A DNA stretch of 64,000 nt, from positions 310,001 through 374,000 of the forward strand of contig DAOSEM010000001.1 in the NCBI GenBank assembly GCA_035363115.1. Reading direction: 5' to 3'. Both the position numbers and the translations under genes were made by a program. The notes below the pieces were generated by a model. It was not told the DNA's origin. It did no database searches and saw only the letters and a program-made list of their open reading frames with translations. This DNA comes from Syntrophales bacterium (lineage in GTDB: Bacteria > Desulfobacterota > Syntrophia > Syntrophales > PHBD01). Positions 1-8,833 of this stretch are shown piece by piece. Within the stretch, counting starts at the first letter, position 1. Each line of letters begins with the position of its first letter.

Positions 1-105
1 GAACTTGCGGATTTCCTGTCCAAGAAGGACCGGGCGACCTACACCTCCATCAAGCGGGGCCTCCGGAAGGGGCTCATCGCCATGGTGGAGGCGCAGAAGA
101 AATAG
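1..105 (+). CDS. C-terminal end of a protein cut by the window edge, possibly enoyl-CoA hydratase family
   Basis: An open frame runs from the first base to a TAG at 103-105 and gives 34 residues ending in AMVEAQKK. The tail is lysine- and arginine-rich and helical, with the motif KKDRATYTSIKRGLR. This resembles the C-terminal helix of crotonase-fold enzymes such as enoyl-CoA hydratases, but the piece is too short to be sure. It lies 42 bp upstream of the aminotransferase on the same strand, so the two may be co-transcribed. That it is coding is fairly safe; the family is a guess. Confidence 0.45.
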   Translation, partial: ELADFLSKKDRATYTSIKRGLRKGLIAMVEAQKK

Positions 106-147
106 ACACGGCCCCGGGGAGGGCACGGATGCTGCGGCAAAGGACGG

Positions 148-1500
148 GTGAGCGACATGACCGGCCGGACGAACGACGACCACGTTTTCTACCGGAGCCC
201 CGCGAAGTTCTACCCCACGGTGGAGCGGGGCGAAGGTGTCTACCTCTGGGACACGGACGGGAAACGATACCTTGACGGCTCCGGGGGAGCCGTGGTGGCC
301 TCCATCGGCCACGGCATCCGGGAGATCGCCGCGGCCGCGGCGTCCCAGATGGAGAAGGTCACCTTCACCCACGGCAGCCAGTTCACGAGCCGTCCCGCCG
401 TGGAGTTGGCGGAGCGCCTGGTGCGGATGGCGCCTCCCGGACTGGAGCGGGTCTACTACTGCTCCATCGGCTCCGAGGCGGTGGAGACGGCCGTCAAGAT
501 GGCCCGGCAGTACCAGGTGGACCGGGGGAAGCCCTCGAAATACAAGGTCATCTCCCGCTGGACGAGCTTTCACGGGAATTCCCTGGGGGCCCTGTCCCTG
601 GGAGGCCACACGGGACGGCGGAAGTATTACCTGCCCCTGTTCCCCCACACACCCCACATCCCGCCGGCCTACTGCTACCGATGCCCCTGGGGCCGGGAGC
701 CCGCTTCGTGCTCCCTGGAATGCGCCGACGAGCTGGAGCGGGCCATCCTGTACGAGGGACCCGACGCCGTGTCGGCCTTCATCGCCGAGCCCGTCGTCGG
801 GGCGACCGCGGGCTGCCTGGTGCCGCGGGACGGCTATTTCCAGAGGATCCGGGAGATCTGCGACCGCTACGACGTGCTCCTGATCGCCGACGAGGTCATG
901 ACCGGGGTCGGCCGGACGGGCAGGAACTTCGCCCTCGATCACTGGAACACCGTCCCGGACCTGATCGTCTGCGCCAAAGGGCTCTCGGCGGGCTACCATC
1001 CCGTCAACGTGGTCATCGCGAAGGGGGAGATCCACCGGGTCATCCGGGAGGCCACGGGGACCTTCGTCCACGGCCACACCTACAGCCAGAACCCCCTGGG
1101 ATGCGCCGTCGCCCTGGCGGTCCTCGACTACATGGACGCCCACGGCCTGGTGAACCGGTCCGCCGTCCTGGGGGCGTATCTCCTGGAGAAGCTCCAGGTC
1201 CTCCGCCGGCACCCCATGGTCGGGGACATCCGCGGGCTGGGGCTCTTTGCCGGGGTGGAGCTGGTGAAGGACCGGGAGACGAAGGAGACCTTCGCCCCGG
1301 CGCAGAAGGTCAACGCCCTCGTCGGGAGCCGCGCCTTCGCGAAGGGCCTCATCACCTATCCCGGCGGAGGCGGCGCCGACGGCGTCCACGGCGACCACAT
1401 CCTCCTGGCGCCGCCCTTCATCATCACGGAGGCCCAGATCGACAACCTGGTCGCCACGCTCGACGAGGCGATCGGGGAGGTGGCGGCGGAGCTCGGATAG
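148..1500 (+). CDS. Class III PLP-dependent aminotransferase
   Basis: The 450-residue product has the full fold-type I, class III layout (omega-amino acid:pyruvate, 4-aminobutyrate and DAPA aminotransferase relatives). Visible landmarks are the substrate-loop motif YLDGSGG near 41-47, the cofactor-phosphate region CSIGSEAVE near 105-113, the PLP-pyridine aspartate in IADEV (Asp248) and the Schiff-base lysine in CAKGLSAGY (Lys277). A cysteine-rich insert (YCYRCPWG, then CSLEC) lies near 175-192. The start is a GTG at 148; ATG codons just inside are alternatives. The enzyme should move an amino group between an amine or omega-amino acid and a 2-oxo acid. The substrate cannot be told from sequence alone. 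Confidence 0.85.
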   Translation: MSDMTGRTNDDHVFYRSPAKFYPTVERGEGVYLWDTDGKRYLDGSGGAVVASIGHGIREIAAAAASQMEKVTFTHGSQFTSRPAVELAERLVRMAPPGLERVYYCSIGSEAVETAVKMARQYQVDRGKPSKYKVISRWTSFHGNSLGALSLGGHTGRRKYYLPLFPHTPHIPPAYCYRCPWGREPASCSLECADELERAILYEGPDAVSAFIAEPVVGATAGCLVPRDGYFQRIREICDRYDVLLIADEVMTGVGRTGRNFALDHWNTVPDLIVCAKGLSAGYHPVNVVIAKGEIHRVIREATGTFVHGHTYSQNPLGCAVALAVLDYMDAHGLVNRSAVLGAYLLEKLQVLRRHPMVGDIRGLGLFAGVELVKDRETKETFAPAQKVNALVGSRAFAKGLITYPGGGGADGVHGDHILLAPPFIITEAQIDNLVATLDEAIGEVAAELG

Positions 1501-1516
1501 CCGTCGGCTGCCCGGT

Positions 1517-2119
1517 TCAGGCCTTTCCGGCCGACGGTCCGTCCGCGGTCCTTGCATAGGCGATCTGCCGGCCTCGGCGGGCGTATGCGTCCGCCAGGAT
1601 GTCCTCCCGGCTGCGGAAGATGTCCGTCTCCTCGATTCCCAGCCCAACCAGCATGCGCCGTTCCATCTCCGGATGCGGTTCAGCGGTTCCGTCCGCCAGG
1701 ATGTGCAGCACCTCGACTCCGCGCTCCTGGAGGCGGCGCGCCACGAGGATGCCCCGGTGGCAGTCCAGCGGATCTTTCTCCGCGCACATCAGGGCGATGC
1801 GATACGCCTCGATTCCCTTCATGACGCGCTCAATCCCCTGCCGGAACGATTCATCCCGGGCCAGCCGTTCGAAGCAGACCCGTCCGTCAAGGTAATGGGA
1901 CGGGTTTTCGCTCCGCGCCCCGAGCTCGCGGCCGAGGAAGGCGTACGCGACGCCCGCTTCCTGCAGTTTCCGCTGGATCTCGCTCTTGTTGAACCGGGGA
2001 ACGTGGCGGCTGTAGGGCCGGGAGCGGACATCCGCCACGGCGTCGATGCGGTGCCGCTCCAGCAGGAGGAGAAATTCCTCCCAGGTGTGGTTCGAGTGGC
2101 CGACGGTGTAGACCTTCAT
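1517..2119 (-). CDS. DUF488 family protein
   Basis: The 200-residue protein begins with YTVGHSNHTWEEF and continues with AVADVRSRPYSRHVPRFNK, the hallmark N-terminus of DUF488. A second conserved block, ALMCAEKDPLDCHRGILVA, contains the conserved Cys and the DCHR motif. Members are small soluble proteins of unknown biochemical role; the conserved Cys, His and Arg suggest a catalytic or ligand-binding site. It converges on the aminotransferase with a 16-bp gap. Its ATG at 2119 has no strong ribosome-binding site. The family call is firm; function is open. Confidence 0.85.
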   Translation of the reverse strand: MKVYTVGHSNHTWEEFLLLLERHRIDAVADVRSRPYSRHVPRFNKSEIQRKLQEAGVAYAFLGRELGARSENPSHYLDGRVCFERLARDESFRQGIERVMKGIEAYRIALMCAEKDPLDCHRGILVARRLQERGVEVLHILADGTAEPHPEMERRMLVGLGIEETDIFRSREDILADAYARRGRQIAYARTADGPSAGKA

Positions 2120-2167
2120 GATCGACCGGCCCGCTGCGCCGGAGGAGCAAAGAGATGCCGTCCCATG

Positions 2168-4396
2168 TCAGGTCCTGTCCGGCCCCCCCGGCGCCGGGAC
2201 GCCCGTTCCGAAGAGCTGCTCCACCCGGGCCAGCCGCCGGGACGCCTCCCGGGTCGGCTTCCCCGCCGCGGAGACGATCTTCCGGATGGCTTCGAGCGCC
2301 CTTGCCCGCAGGCGGGCATCCGGGGGCAGCATGGACGGGATCGCGGCCAGCGCCGCTTCGCGGTCCAGGAGCAGGCTGTAGAACTGCCGCCTCACCATGC
2401 GCTTGAATTCCTCCAGGGTGACGGCGTCATTGCGGGCGCGCATCATGCGCAGGGCCTTGAAGTGGCGCTCGTCCACCCCGAACCCCGCTTCCAGCGTGCC
2501 GATGTAGATCAGGCTGCGGACGGCCGCCTCGTGCAAGCCGCCCTCGGCGATGCGGGCCTTGAAGGCGGCGATGCGCCCCCGGATGAACTCGATCCGCTCC
2601 GGCTCCACGCCGGGCCGCCGGCGCGGGCCCGCGTCGGTCGCCCGCAGTCCCACCAGCGCCTGCAGCAGGGGGGAGCCGTACGTCCACAGGAAGACCTGTT
2701 CCACGCTCCTGTCCCTCCAGTCGCGCCAGCCGTCGAGGGCGGCGACGATTCCCTCCGAGACCGCCGACTGCACCTCCTGCAGCCAGTTGTCGGGCGGCAG
2801 GGGCCGGCGCTCCCCTCGGACTTCTTCGGCGAGCCGGGCGAGAGGCTTCATCAGCGGGTTCTTGTCGGAAAAGAGCTCGAAGGGAAGCACCGCGGGATTC
2901 GTCATGTGCAGCCACGAGGCGACGGCGTCGTTGGCGAAGGTCTGCACGAAGGGCTGCAGCGTCATGCGGTACAGGCCTAGATTGATTTCGGAGACCCGGC
3001 GGGCCGTTGCGAACCGGCGGTCGTTTTCCAGGCTCGGCCGGACGACGGCCCGGATGTCGTCCAGGGTGCGGGGCTCGAACCGCACGATCCACTCCCCGGG
3101 GACCAGGTCCGGGCTGGCGGCCTCGCCGGTCTTGGGGGTCATGACCGCCTCGAACAGCCCGGGCGGAAGGACGTCGATCAGGTCGATGTTGGAGGCGAAT
3201 TCATCGTGCTCTTTCCGGGCCACCGAGCCGGACACGAAGATGCCGAGGTGGCCGATGCTCTCGTGGATCGCATAGACGATGGTCTGGTCGCAGGCGAAGA
3301 GGTCTTCGTCCTTCTCGTACAGGTCGACGATCCAGCCGAGGGCCTGCTGGGGGGGCGTGATGTTGTCTCCTTTCGAGCAGAAGCAGACGATGGGCGAGCG
3401 GATGTTGCGCAGGTCGACACGGATCCCGTCGCTGGTGGTGATCTCGGCGGTGGCGAGCCGGTTGCCGACGAACAGATGGTCGACGATCCACTGCATCTCC
3501 GCGGCGTTGAGGTTGACGTGGCCGCCCCAGTAGTTCTCGAACTCCAGGAAGCGGGCCGCCTCGGTATCCACCTTCGCCCAGACGTTGTAGTTCTTGGCCC
3601 ACAGGGTGTTGGCCGGATTGAGGTTCTCGAAATTTTCCACCAGGTAGGCGCCGTCGAACTTGCCGTTGCCCAGGTCTCCGGTGAGGGCGGTGAGCCAGCT
3701 TCCCCCCAGCAGCCCGCCGCTGTAGCGCATGGGATTCTGCCCCTCCACGCCGGCCCAGTAGGAAAGCGGGGCGCCGGCGATGATGATCGGGCCGAACAGA
3801 TCCGGTCGCAGTGCCGCCAGCATCATGACCGACCAGCCGGCCTGGCAGTTGCCGATCACGCAGGGCCGGCCCTCCGCGTCCGGGTGCAGCTCGATCACCT
3901 TTTCCAGGAAGACCGCTTTGGCCCGGATGATGTCCTCGATGGTCTGGTCGGGCATCGGTTCGGGCAGGAACCCGATGAAATAGCAGGGGTGTCCGGCGCG
4001 CAGGGCCACGCCGATCTCGCTGTCGGCTTTGAACCCGCCGATCCCCGGTCCGTGCCCGGCCCGCGGATCGACCACGACGAAGGGGCGCTTCAGCGGGTCG
4101 ACGACGATCCCCGCGGGCGGCTTGATCCGCACCAGTCCATAGCTGGCGGGCCGCTCGAAGAACAGGCCGTTGAGCACCGGCTCGGCCTCGAAATGAAGAA
4201 CGTGCGGCACAACCATCGCCTTGTGCCGGCGGTACTGGTTGCCCCGCTGCCGGAGCACGTCCCAGTACAGGATCGTGCGCTGCCAGGCATCCGCCCAGTA
4301 GTCGACGGCCTGCTGTACGAAACCGGGCACCGCCGGTGCGCCGAATTTGGATTCCTCTGGGGGTGTCACGGGCAAACCTCCTTGCTGTTCTGTCAT
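2168..4396 (-). CDS. DUF3141 protein, PHA-synthase-like alpha/beta hydrolase
   Basis: The 742-residue product belongs to the DUF3141 family, which is related to poly(3-hydroxyalkanoate) synthases. The central part has an alpha/beta-hydrolase core with the nucleophile elbow IGNCQAGW (Cys184), the Cys-type lipase box of PhaC enzymes, and a downstream FVGNRLATAEI segment. A long helical C-terminal part follows. The start was set at the ATG at 4396 because its first four bases form an ATGA overlap with the stop of the mlaA-type gene; a longer in-frame start at 4426 would lie wholly inside that gene. It is the last gene of a three-gene leftward operon with an MlaA lipoprotein and a secreted hydrolase. 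True polymerase activity is not shown; a lipid- or acyl-CoA-related role is inferred. Confidence 0.8.
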   Translation of the reverse strand: MTEQQGGLPVTPPEESKFGAPAVPGFVQQAVDYWADAWQRTILYWDVLRQRGNQYRRHKAMVVPHVLHFEAEPVLNGLFFERPASYGLVRIKPPAGIVVDPLKRPFVVVDPRAGHGPGIGGFKADSEIGVALRAGHPCYFIGFLPEPMPDQTIEDIIRAKAVFLEKVIELHPDAEGRPCVIGNCQAGWSVMMLAALRPDLFGPIIIAGAPLSYWAGVEGQNPMRYSGGLLGGSWLTALTGDLGNGKFDGAYLVENFENLNPANTLWAKNYNVWAKVDTEAARFLEFENYWGGHVNLNAAEMQWIVDHLFVGNRLATAEITTSDGIRVDLRNIRSPIVCFCSKGDNITPPQQALGWIVDLYEKDEDLFACDQTIVYAIHESIGHLGIFVSGSVARKEHDEFASNIDLIDVLPPGLFEAVMTPKTGEAASPDLVPGEWIVRFEPRTLDDIRAVVRPSLENDRRFATARRVSEINLGLYRMTLQPFVQTFANDAVASWLHMTNPAVLPFELFSDKNPLMKPLARLAEEVRGERRPLPPDNWLQEVQSAVSEGIVAALDGWRDWRDRSVEQVFLWTYGSPLLQALVGLRATDAGPRRRPGVEPERIEFIRGRIAAFKARIAEGGLHEAAVRSLIYIGTLEAGFGVDERHFKALRMMRARNDAVTLEEFKRMVRRQFYSLLLDREAALAAIPSMLPPDARLRARALEAIRKIVSAAGKPTREASRRLARVEQLFGTGVPAPGGPDRT

Positions 4397-5169
4397 TTCA
4401 TGATCAGCAACTCGTCCCATTTGCAATAGAGAAAACGAAGGAAATCGTACTCGAAGGGATAGCCGCTCTCATAGTACCGGAACGGCACCCGGTGTCTTGT
4501 GTCGACGGCTTCCAGCGCGGATACGCCCGCGAGGATGACCTCTCCGTGGTTGACGTTCCCGAGGGGGTCGATGGCGTAGAGCGCGGCGTAACGGATGCCC
4601 GCGTCCACTGCGAGCCCTCCTGTTCCGCGCACCGTGCTGGGGCCCAGCACGGGCAGGATCAGGTAGGGACCGGCATTGACGTTCCAGCGGCCCAGGGTCT
4701 GGCCGAAGTCGCCGTGCTGCCGTTTCAGCCCCATCGGCGTGGCCGCATCGAACAGGCCGCCGACGCCGAGGGTGCTGTTGGCCAGGAAGCGGCCGAGCGT
4801 GATGACGAACTTTTTCCCCTGCAACTGGAAAACGCTGTTGTAGAGTGTCCGAAGTTCTCCTATATTACTGAAAACGTTGGAGATACCCTTCTGGGCAAGG
4901 GTGGGGACGATGAACTCGTAGCCCTTTACGACGGGAATCACGACGTATCGGTCGAGGCGGTAGTTGAAGTTGTACATGCCGCGGTTGAAGCGCTCCCAGG
5001 GATCCTTGATGACGGCGATGCCCTCGTCGTCGCTGAATTCCTCGATCGAGTGCATGGCCGGAACCTCGGGAAGCACCCCGGGAGCCGTCGTAGCGGCACA
5101 TCCGGCCATGACGGAAACCAGGCACAGGACGATCAGGATCGGGCGGGCAAGACGAAAGAGAGACGGCAT
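4393..5169 (-). CDS. mlaA: MlaA (VacJ)-family outer-membrane lipoprotein
   Basis: The protein has a signal peptide ending in the lipobox VMAGC (Cys24), so it should be lipidated. The MlaA signature follows: DPWERFNRGMYNFNYRLDR, later RFLANSTLGVGGLFD and FGQTLGRWNV with GPYLILPVLGPS. In well-studied bacteria MlaA sits in the outer membrane with porins and removes misplaced phospholipids from the outer leaflet, passing them to the MlaC/MlaFEDB system; those partners are not in the window. The ATG at 5169 has GAGG eight bases upstream; a GTG at 5178 is an alternative. The gene lies 11 bp after the hydrolase stop and overlaps the DUF3141 start by 4 bp, so translation is probably coupled. Confidence 0.9.
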   Translation of the reverse strand: MPSLFRLARPILIVLCLVSVMAGCAATTAPGVLPEVPAMHSIEEFSDDEGIAVIKDPWERFNRGMYNFNYRLDRYVVIPVVKGYEFIVPTLAQKGISNVFSNIGELRTLYNSVFQLQGKKFVITLGRFLANSTLGVGGLFDAATPMGLKRQHGDFGQTLGRWNVNAGPYLILPVLGPSTVRGTGGLAVDAGIRYAALYAIDPLGNVNHGEVILAGVSALEAVDTRHRVPFRYYESGYPFEYDFLRFLYCKWDELLIMK

Positions 5170-5180
5170 GCGGTACACCT

Positions 5181-6455
5181 CTACTGCTGAAAGAAGCCGA
5201 CCAGGTCGGTCATGTTGTCCCGGTATTCAAGGTTTCCCATGTGCCCCCCGCGCGGATAGACCCGGGTCCGCTCTCCGAAGAGCACGCGCAGATAATCGAT
5301 TTCGTCCTTCGAAAGGATGAAGTCGTCTTCGTTCGTCATCGCCCCGAACTTGGGGGATGCCTTCAGGTACGCCTCGATGCTCCTGAGGCCCAGGGAATCG
5401 ATGTAGGCCGCCCGGTCGAGCCCCGGCCGCTTCCCGCGGAAGTGGGGGTAGACATACTCGTCGAAGAAGTTGAGAAAACTCAGGTGGACGGAGACCCGGA
5501 AATAGTCGCCGAGCGGGTCGGTGGCGCTGAGAGCACGGTTTTTCGGTACGACGTAGCCGCCGTTGGTCATGACATCGGAGGTGAAAATCATTCCGGCCAG
5601 GGAGATCCGGAAGGTGAGCCCGATGAGCGCCCCGCTTTCCTCGCGCGAGAAGAGGTGGGCCTGGTAGATCGCGTAGAGGAACTCGTTGTCGATGTCGACA
5701 TAATCGCCCCTGCGGTAGAACTCGGTGAACCGGGCGAGCATCCGGTTGAAGAAGGTGCCGATCTTTCGCTGGCCGCCGGGGATCCGGTCCAGGAGACCCT
5801 CGATGCGGGTGACCGAGTGGTAGAGATTCACCGCCGGATTGACCAGGAGGACCCTGCGAAAGTTGAATGTGCGGCGCTCCTCGTCCAGCCTGGCCACGAA
5901 GGCCGCCTGGGTCCCTCCCAGGCTGTAACCGCAGAGGTGGAACTCGGACACCTCGACATCCGCCTTCACCCGGTCCCAGACGAGCTCCATGGCCCGGTGG
6001 AGATCTTCCGCATCCTCGGTCAGGTCGCCGGGAACGTGGCTTCGGGAGGCGTTGATGATGAAGTTCGGGTGGCTGGGGGACGGCAGGGTGATGACGTGGT
6101 AGCCTGCCTTGTAGAGGGCCGCCATCATCACCAGCGCTTTCTGCGACTGGTCATCGGCGCCGGTCCCGGCGATCAGGAAAACCAGGGGAGCCTTCCCGTC
6201 CTGGCAGGCCAGCGTACAGCGAAGTCCCTCGTCGTAGAAGAACACATCGGGTTTCCGGAGCGCGGGACGGATGTCGACGACAACCTGGCGAACCCGGATG
6301 CGCTCCGGAGGCGGCGCCTTGAGGGGATCGGGGGTCCCCAGGATCGTGGCCTCGTAGGCGCCCGGGATCGGGTATCCGTAGTCCTGGTCCGCCGCCGGTC
6401 CGGCAGCGGGCAGCAGCAGGAGACAGAGCATGCAAAGGGTGATGAAGCGCTTCAT
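5181..6455 (-). CDS. Exported alpha/beta-hydrolase-fold protein
   Basis: The 424-residue protein starts with a clear signal peptide (KRFITLCMLCLLLLPAAGPAAD) and is probably periplasmic. An alpha/beta-hydrolase core follows, with a strand-loop VFLIAGTGADDQSQKA and the nucleophile elbow CGYSLGGTQAAF (GxSxG). A late GGHMGNLEY segment may carry the catalytic histidine. The start ATG at 6455 has an AGGACCT-type site upstream. It is the first gene of the operon with mlaA and DUF3141, which points to a lipid or ester substrate in the envelope. The exact substrate is unknown. Confidence 0.75.
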   Translation of the reverse strand: MKRFITLCMLCLLLLPAAGPAADQDYGYPIPGAYEATILGTPDPLKAPPPERIRVRQVVVDIRPALRKPDVFFYDEGLRCTLACQDGKAPLVFLIAGTGADDQSQKALVMMAALYKAGYHVITLPSPSHPNFIINASRSHVPGDLTEDAEDLHRAMELVWDRVKADVEVSEFHLCGYSLGGTQAAFVARLDEERRTFNFRRVLLVNPAVNLYHSVTRIEGLLDRIPGGQRKIGTFFNRMLARFTEFYRRGDYVDIDNEFLYAIYQAHLFSREESGALIGLTFRISLAGMIFTSDVMTNGGYVVPKNRALSATDPLGDYFRVSVHLSFLNFFDEYVYPHFRGKRPGLDRAAYIDSLGLRSIEAYLKASPKFGAMTNEDDFILSKDEIDYLRVLFGERTRVYPRGGHMGNLEYRDNMTDLVGFFQQ

Positions 6456-6612
6456 TCGACAGGACCTCGTTGCGTGACGGCCTCAGGCCGATAAGGAGTT
6501 GCCGGGCGAAATGCTCCGGGGGACGAATCAAGGAATGGTCCTTCTATACATGATCGGGGGCCGCGTGCAGAGGAAAAAATCGGGTCGAAAGAACATCTTG
6601 CCCAACGGCCGG

Positions 6613-6627
6613 GAGGATTGTATCCTC
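6613..6627. promoter_or_regulatory. Inverted repeat in a divergent intergenic region, possible operator
   Basis: GAGGAT and ATCCTC form a perfect 6-bp inverted repeat around a TGT centre, between the leftward hydrolase operon and the rightward MuiA-like gene. Its placement 59 bp before the MuiA start would suit a regulator site. No matching second copy was seen and no regulator can be named. A repeat this short could arise by chance. Confidence 0.25.
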
Positions 6628-6685
6628 TGCCGCGATACGGGTAGTGTTTCAAGCCTCCACCCCTTCCCCTGGAAAGGAGAAAATC

Positions 6686-8401
6686 ATGTTCCGGAGAAAA
6701 ATCGCGCTTTCCGGCAATCGGATGCGGCATTGCCCCGGGAGGGCTCTCGCCGTTCTTCTCCTGCTGTTCCTGGCTGCCCCGGCAATCCCGGCCGGGGCCT
6801 CCGAGACGGTCCCGTCGAAGATCCGGGACGTCATGCTCTTCACGGATCAGGCCCTGGTCACCCGGGAGGCGTCAATCCGCGTCAAGCCGGGCCTCCACGA
6901 GCTGCTCCTGGACGTGGAGGCCTTCCAGGTGGACGGTGACTCCGTCACGGCCAGGGTCTTCGGGGACGGGGAGATCCTGGGCGTCCAGTTCCGGGAGGTA
7001 CCCCTCCGGGAGGCGGCCCAGGAGAACATCAGGACCCTGGAGCAGAAGCTCAAGTCCCTGCGCAGGACGGAGCGGCGCCTGAACGACGACAGGGAGGTCC
7101 TCGCAAAGAAGGAGCAGTTTCTGAAATCCGTCGTCTCCTTCTCCGAGGGGCAGGTGCCCAAGGACATCAAGACGTCCTTCCCGAAAACGGAAGACCTGGA
7201 CAAGACCGTCCGGTTCCTGGGTACGCAGTTTGATGCCGTCGCGCGGGACCGGCGGGCCCTGGACGAGAAGATCGAGGACGTCCGGAAGGACATTGCGGTC
7301 GCCGAAAAGGAGCTGCAGGCCTTGCGGAGACCCTCGGGAGAGGCGAAGAAGGTCATCGAGGTGACCTTCCGGGCCGCCCGGGAGCATCGCATCCGCGTCG
7401 AGGCGTCCTACCTCGTGCGGCAGGCCGCGTGGGGCGCCCTCTACCGGGCCTCCGTTCCCGCCTCCATGGACGGCGTGGACCTGTCCCTGTTTTCCCGGAT
7501 CCGGCAGAAGACGGGAGAGGACTGGGACAAGGTGGCCCTCTCCCTCTCCAACGTGGTTCCCCTCAAGGGTGTCGACCTTCCCGAAGCCGCCCCCTGGATC
7601 CTCTCGATGCCGAGGCCCGCGCCCATGGCCTACCGGAAGGCCGAGCGCAACGGCATGAGCCGGGCCAAGGCCACCATGGCGGCGCCGGCCCCGATGGCGG
7701 AGGCCTTGGCCGGGGCCGTGGAAGACGAAGCCCCCGCCCGGGAGGCCGCCTTCGTCTCTGCCGCCCGGGAGGCGGGTGCGCTGTCCTTCGAGTACCGCAT
7801 CCCCCAGGCGGTGAGCATCGAGTCGCGGGACAAGGAGACGATCCTGCCCCTGACGGCTAAGCGCCTCAAGGGGGATTTCTTCCTCTACACGGTGCCGAAG
7901 GTCAACAGCCTTGCCTTTCTCGTGTGCCGGACCGCCTCCGACGCGGAGCTCCTGAGCGGGCCGCTGAACGTCTATTTCAGCGGGCGCTACGTTGGCAAGA
8001 CCACGCTTGCGGAAAAGCGGCCGGGCAGGGAGTTCTACCTGAACCTGGGGGCCGACCGGGAGGTGAAGGTCCAGCGGGTGAAGAGCCGGGACAGGCTGAA
8101 GGAGACCCTCTTCGGGATGGAGCGGAACACGGCCGTCCGCGAGCTTTCCTACACGCTGACGGTCGAGAACCTGAAGGACAAGCCCGTTACCGTCCGGATT
8201 CTCGACGCCGTGCCGGTCTCCCGGACCGACCGGATCCAGGTGAAGGACCTGAAGCTCGACCCCCAGCCGAAGGAAAAGGACGTCCAGGGCCAGGAGGGCG
8301 TCTACCTCTGGGAAGTCGCGCTGAAGCCGGGAGAAAAGCGGGATGTCGGCATCTCCTTCGAGGTGTCCTACCCCAAGGACACGCCGCCCGTCGGCCTGTA
8401 G
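6686..8401 (+). CDS. MuiA-like protein (DUF4139)
   Basis: The 571-residue protein has an N-terminal signal peptide (ALAVLLLLFLAAPAIPAGA), an N-terminal beta domain beginning VMLFTDQALVTREA, a coiled coil rich in Lys, Glu and Arg from about 110 to 210, and a long C-terminal DUF4139 domain ending LKPGEKRDVGISFEVSYP. This is the layout of the mucoidy inhibitor A (MuiA) family, envelope-associated proteins of unclear biochemistry. The ATG at 6686 was chosen because GGAAAGGAGA lies just upstream; an upstream in-frame ATG at 6644 lacks a site and would place residues before the signal peptide. It is transcribed away from the mlaA operon. Confidence 0.8.
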   Translation: MFRRKIALSGNRMRHCPGRALAVLLLLFLAAPAIPAGASETVPSKIRDVMLFTDQALVTREASIRVKPGLHELLLDVEAFQVDGDSVTARVFGDGEILGVQFREVPLREAAQENIRTLEQKLKSLRRTERRLNDDREVLAKKEQFLKSVVSFSEGQVPKDIKTSFPKTEDLDKTVRFLGTQFDAVARDRRALDEKIEDVRKDIAVAEKELQALRRPSGEAKKVIEVTFRAAREHRIRVEASYLVRQAAWGALYRASVPASMDGVDLSLFSRIRQKTGEDWDKVALSLSNVVPLKGVDLPEAAPWILSMPRPAPMAYRKAERNGMSRAKATMAAPAPMAEALAGAVEDEAPAREAAFVSAAREAGALSFEYRIPQAVSIESRDKETILPLTAKRLKGDFFLYTVPKVNSLAFLVCRTASDAELLSGPLNVYFSGRYVGKTTLAEKRPGREFYLNLGADREVKVQRVKSRDRLKETLFGMERNTAVRELSYTLTVENLKDKPVTVRILDAVPVSRTDRIQVKDLKLDPQPKEKDVQGQEGVYLWEVALKPGEKRDVGISFEVSYPKDTPPVGL

Positions 8402-8421
8402 GGGCCGTGGGGAGGGCGCCC

Positions 8422-8784
8422 ATGGGAGCGGCCGGGCGGCGGCTGTCCCGGGAGCGGAAGACCCTGGAGGCCATGATCCGACTCCGGTGCCGGGACGTCC
8501 ACAGGCCGGAGGGAGGCGGTCTCTGCGGGGAGTGCAGCGATCTTCTCCGGTACGCCGAGGGACGCCTCGCAAAGTGCCCCTTCGGGGAGGGGAAGCCCAC
8601 CTGTGCCCGCTGCCCCGTCCATTGCTACCGGCCGGAGATGCGGGAACGGATCCGGGAGGTCATGCGCTACGCCGGGCCCCGGATGATCCGGGAGCATCCC
8701 TGGCTGGCCATGATGCACCTCCTGGACGGGCGCCGGAAAACGCCCGGGAGGCCGGGCAAAGGGCGAGGCAGCCCGGAGGGATGA
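8422..8784 (+). CDS. YgbA-like nitrous-oxide-stimulated promoter family protein
   Basis: The 120-residue product carries the family's cysteine pattern: CGECSDLLRYAEGRLAKCPFG, then KPTCARCPVHCYRP, followed by MRERIREVMRYAGPRM. This matches the YgbA/NO-stimulated promoter protein family, small cytosolic proteins with a probable metal-binding cysteine cluster; in enterobacteria the gene responds to nitric oxide. The start at 8422 sits 20 bp behind the MuiA-like gene with GGAGG upstream. The frame stays open far upstream, but that part overlaps the MuiA-like gene and is not real. Confidence 0.75.
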   Translation: MGAAGRRLSRERKTLEAMIRLRCRDVHRPEGGGLCGECSDLLRYAEGRLAKCPFGEGKPTCARCPVHCYRPEMRERIREVMRYAGPRMIREHPWLAMMHLLDGRRKTPGRPGKGRGSPEG

Positions 8785-8833
8785 CTGTCGTCGGCTGCCG
8801 CCCCGAATCAAATCATTCAGGAGAGTTCACTTC

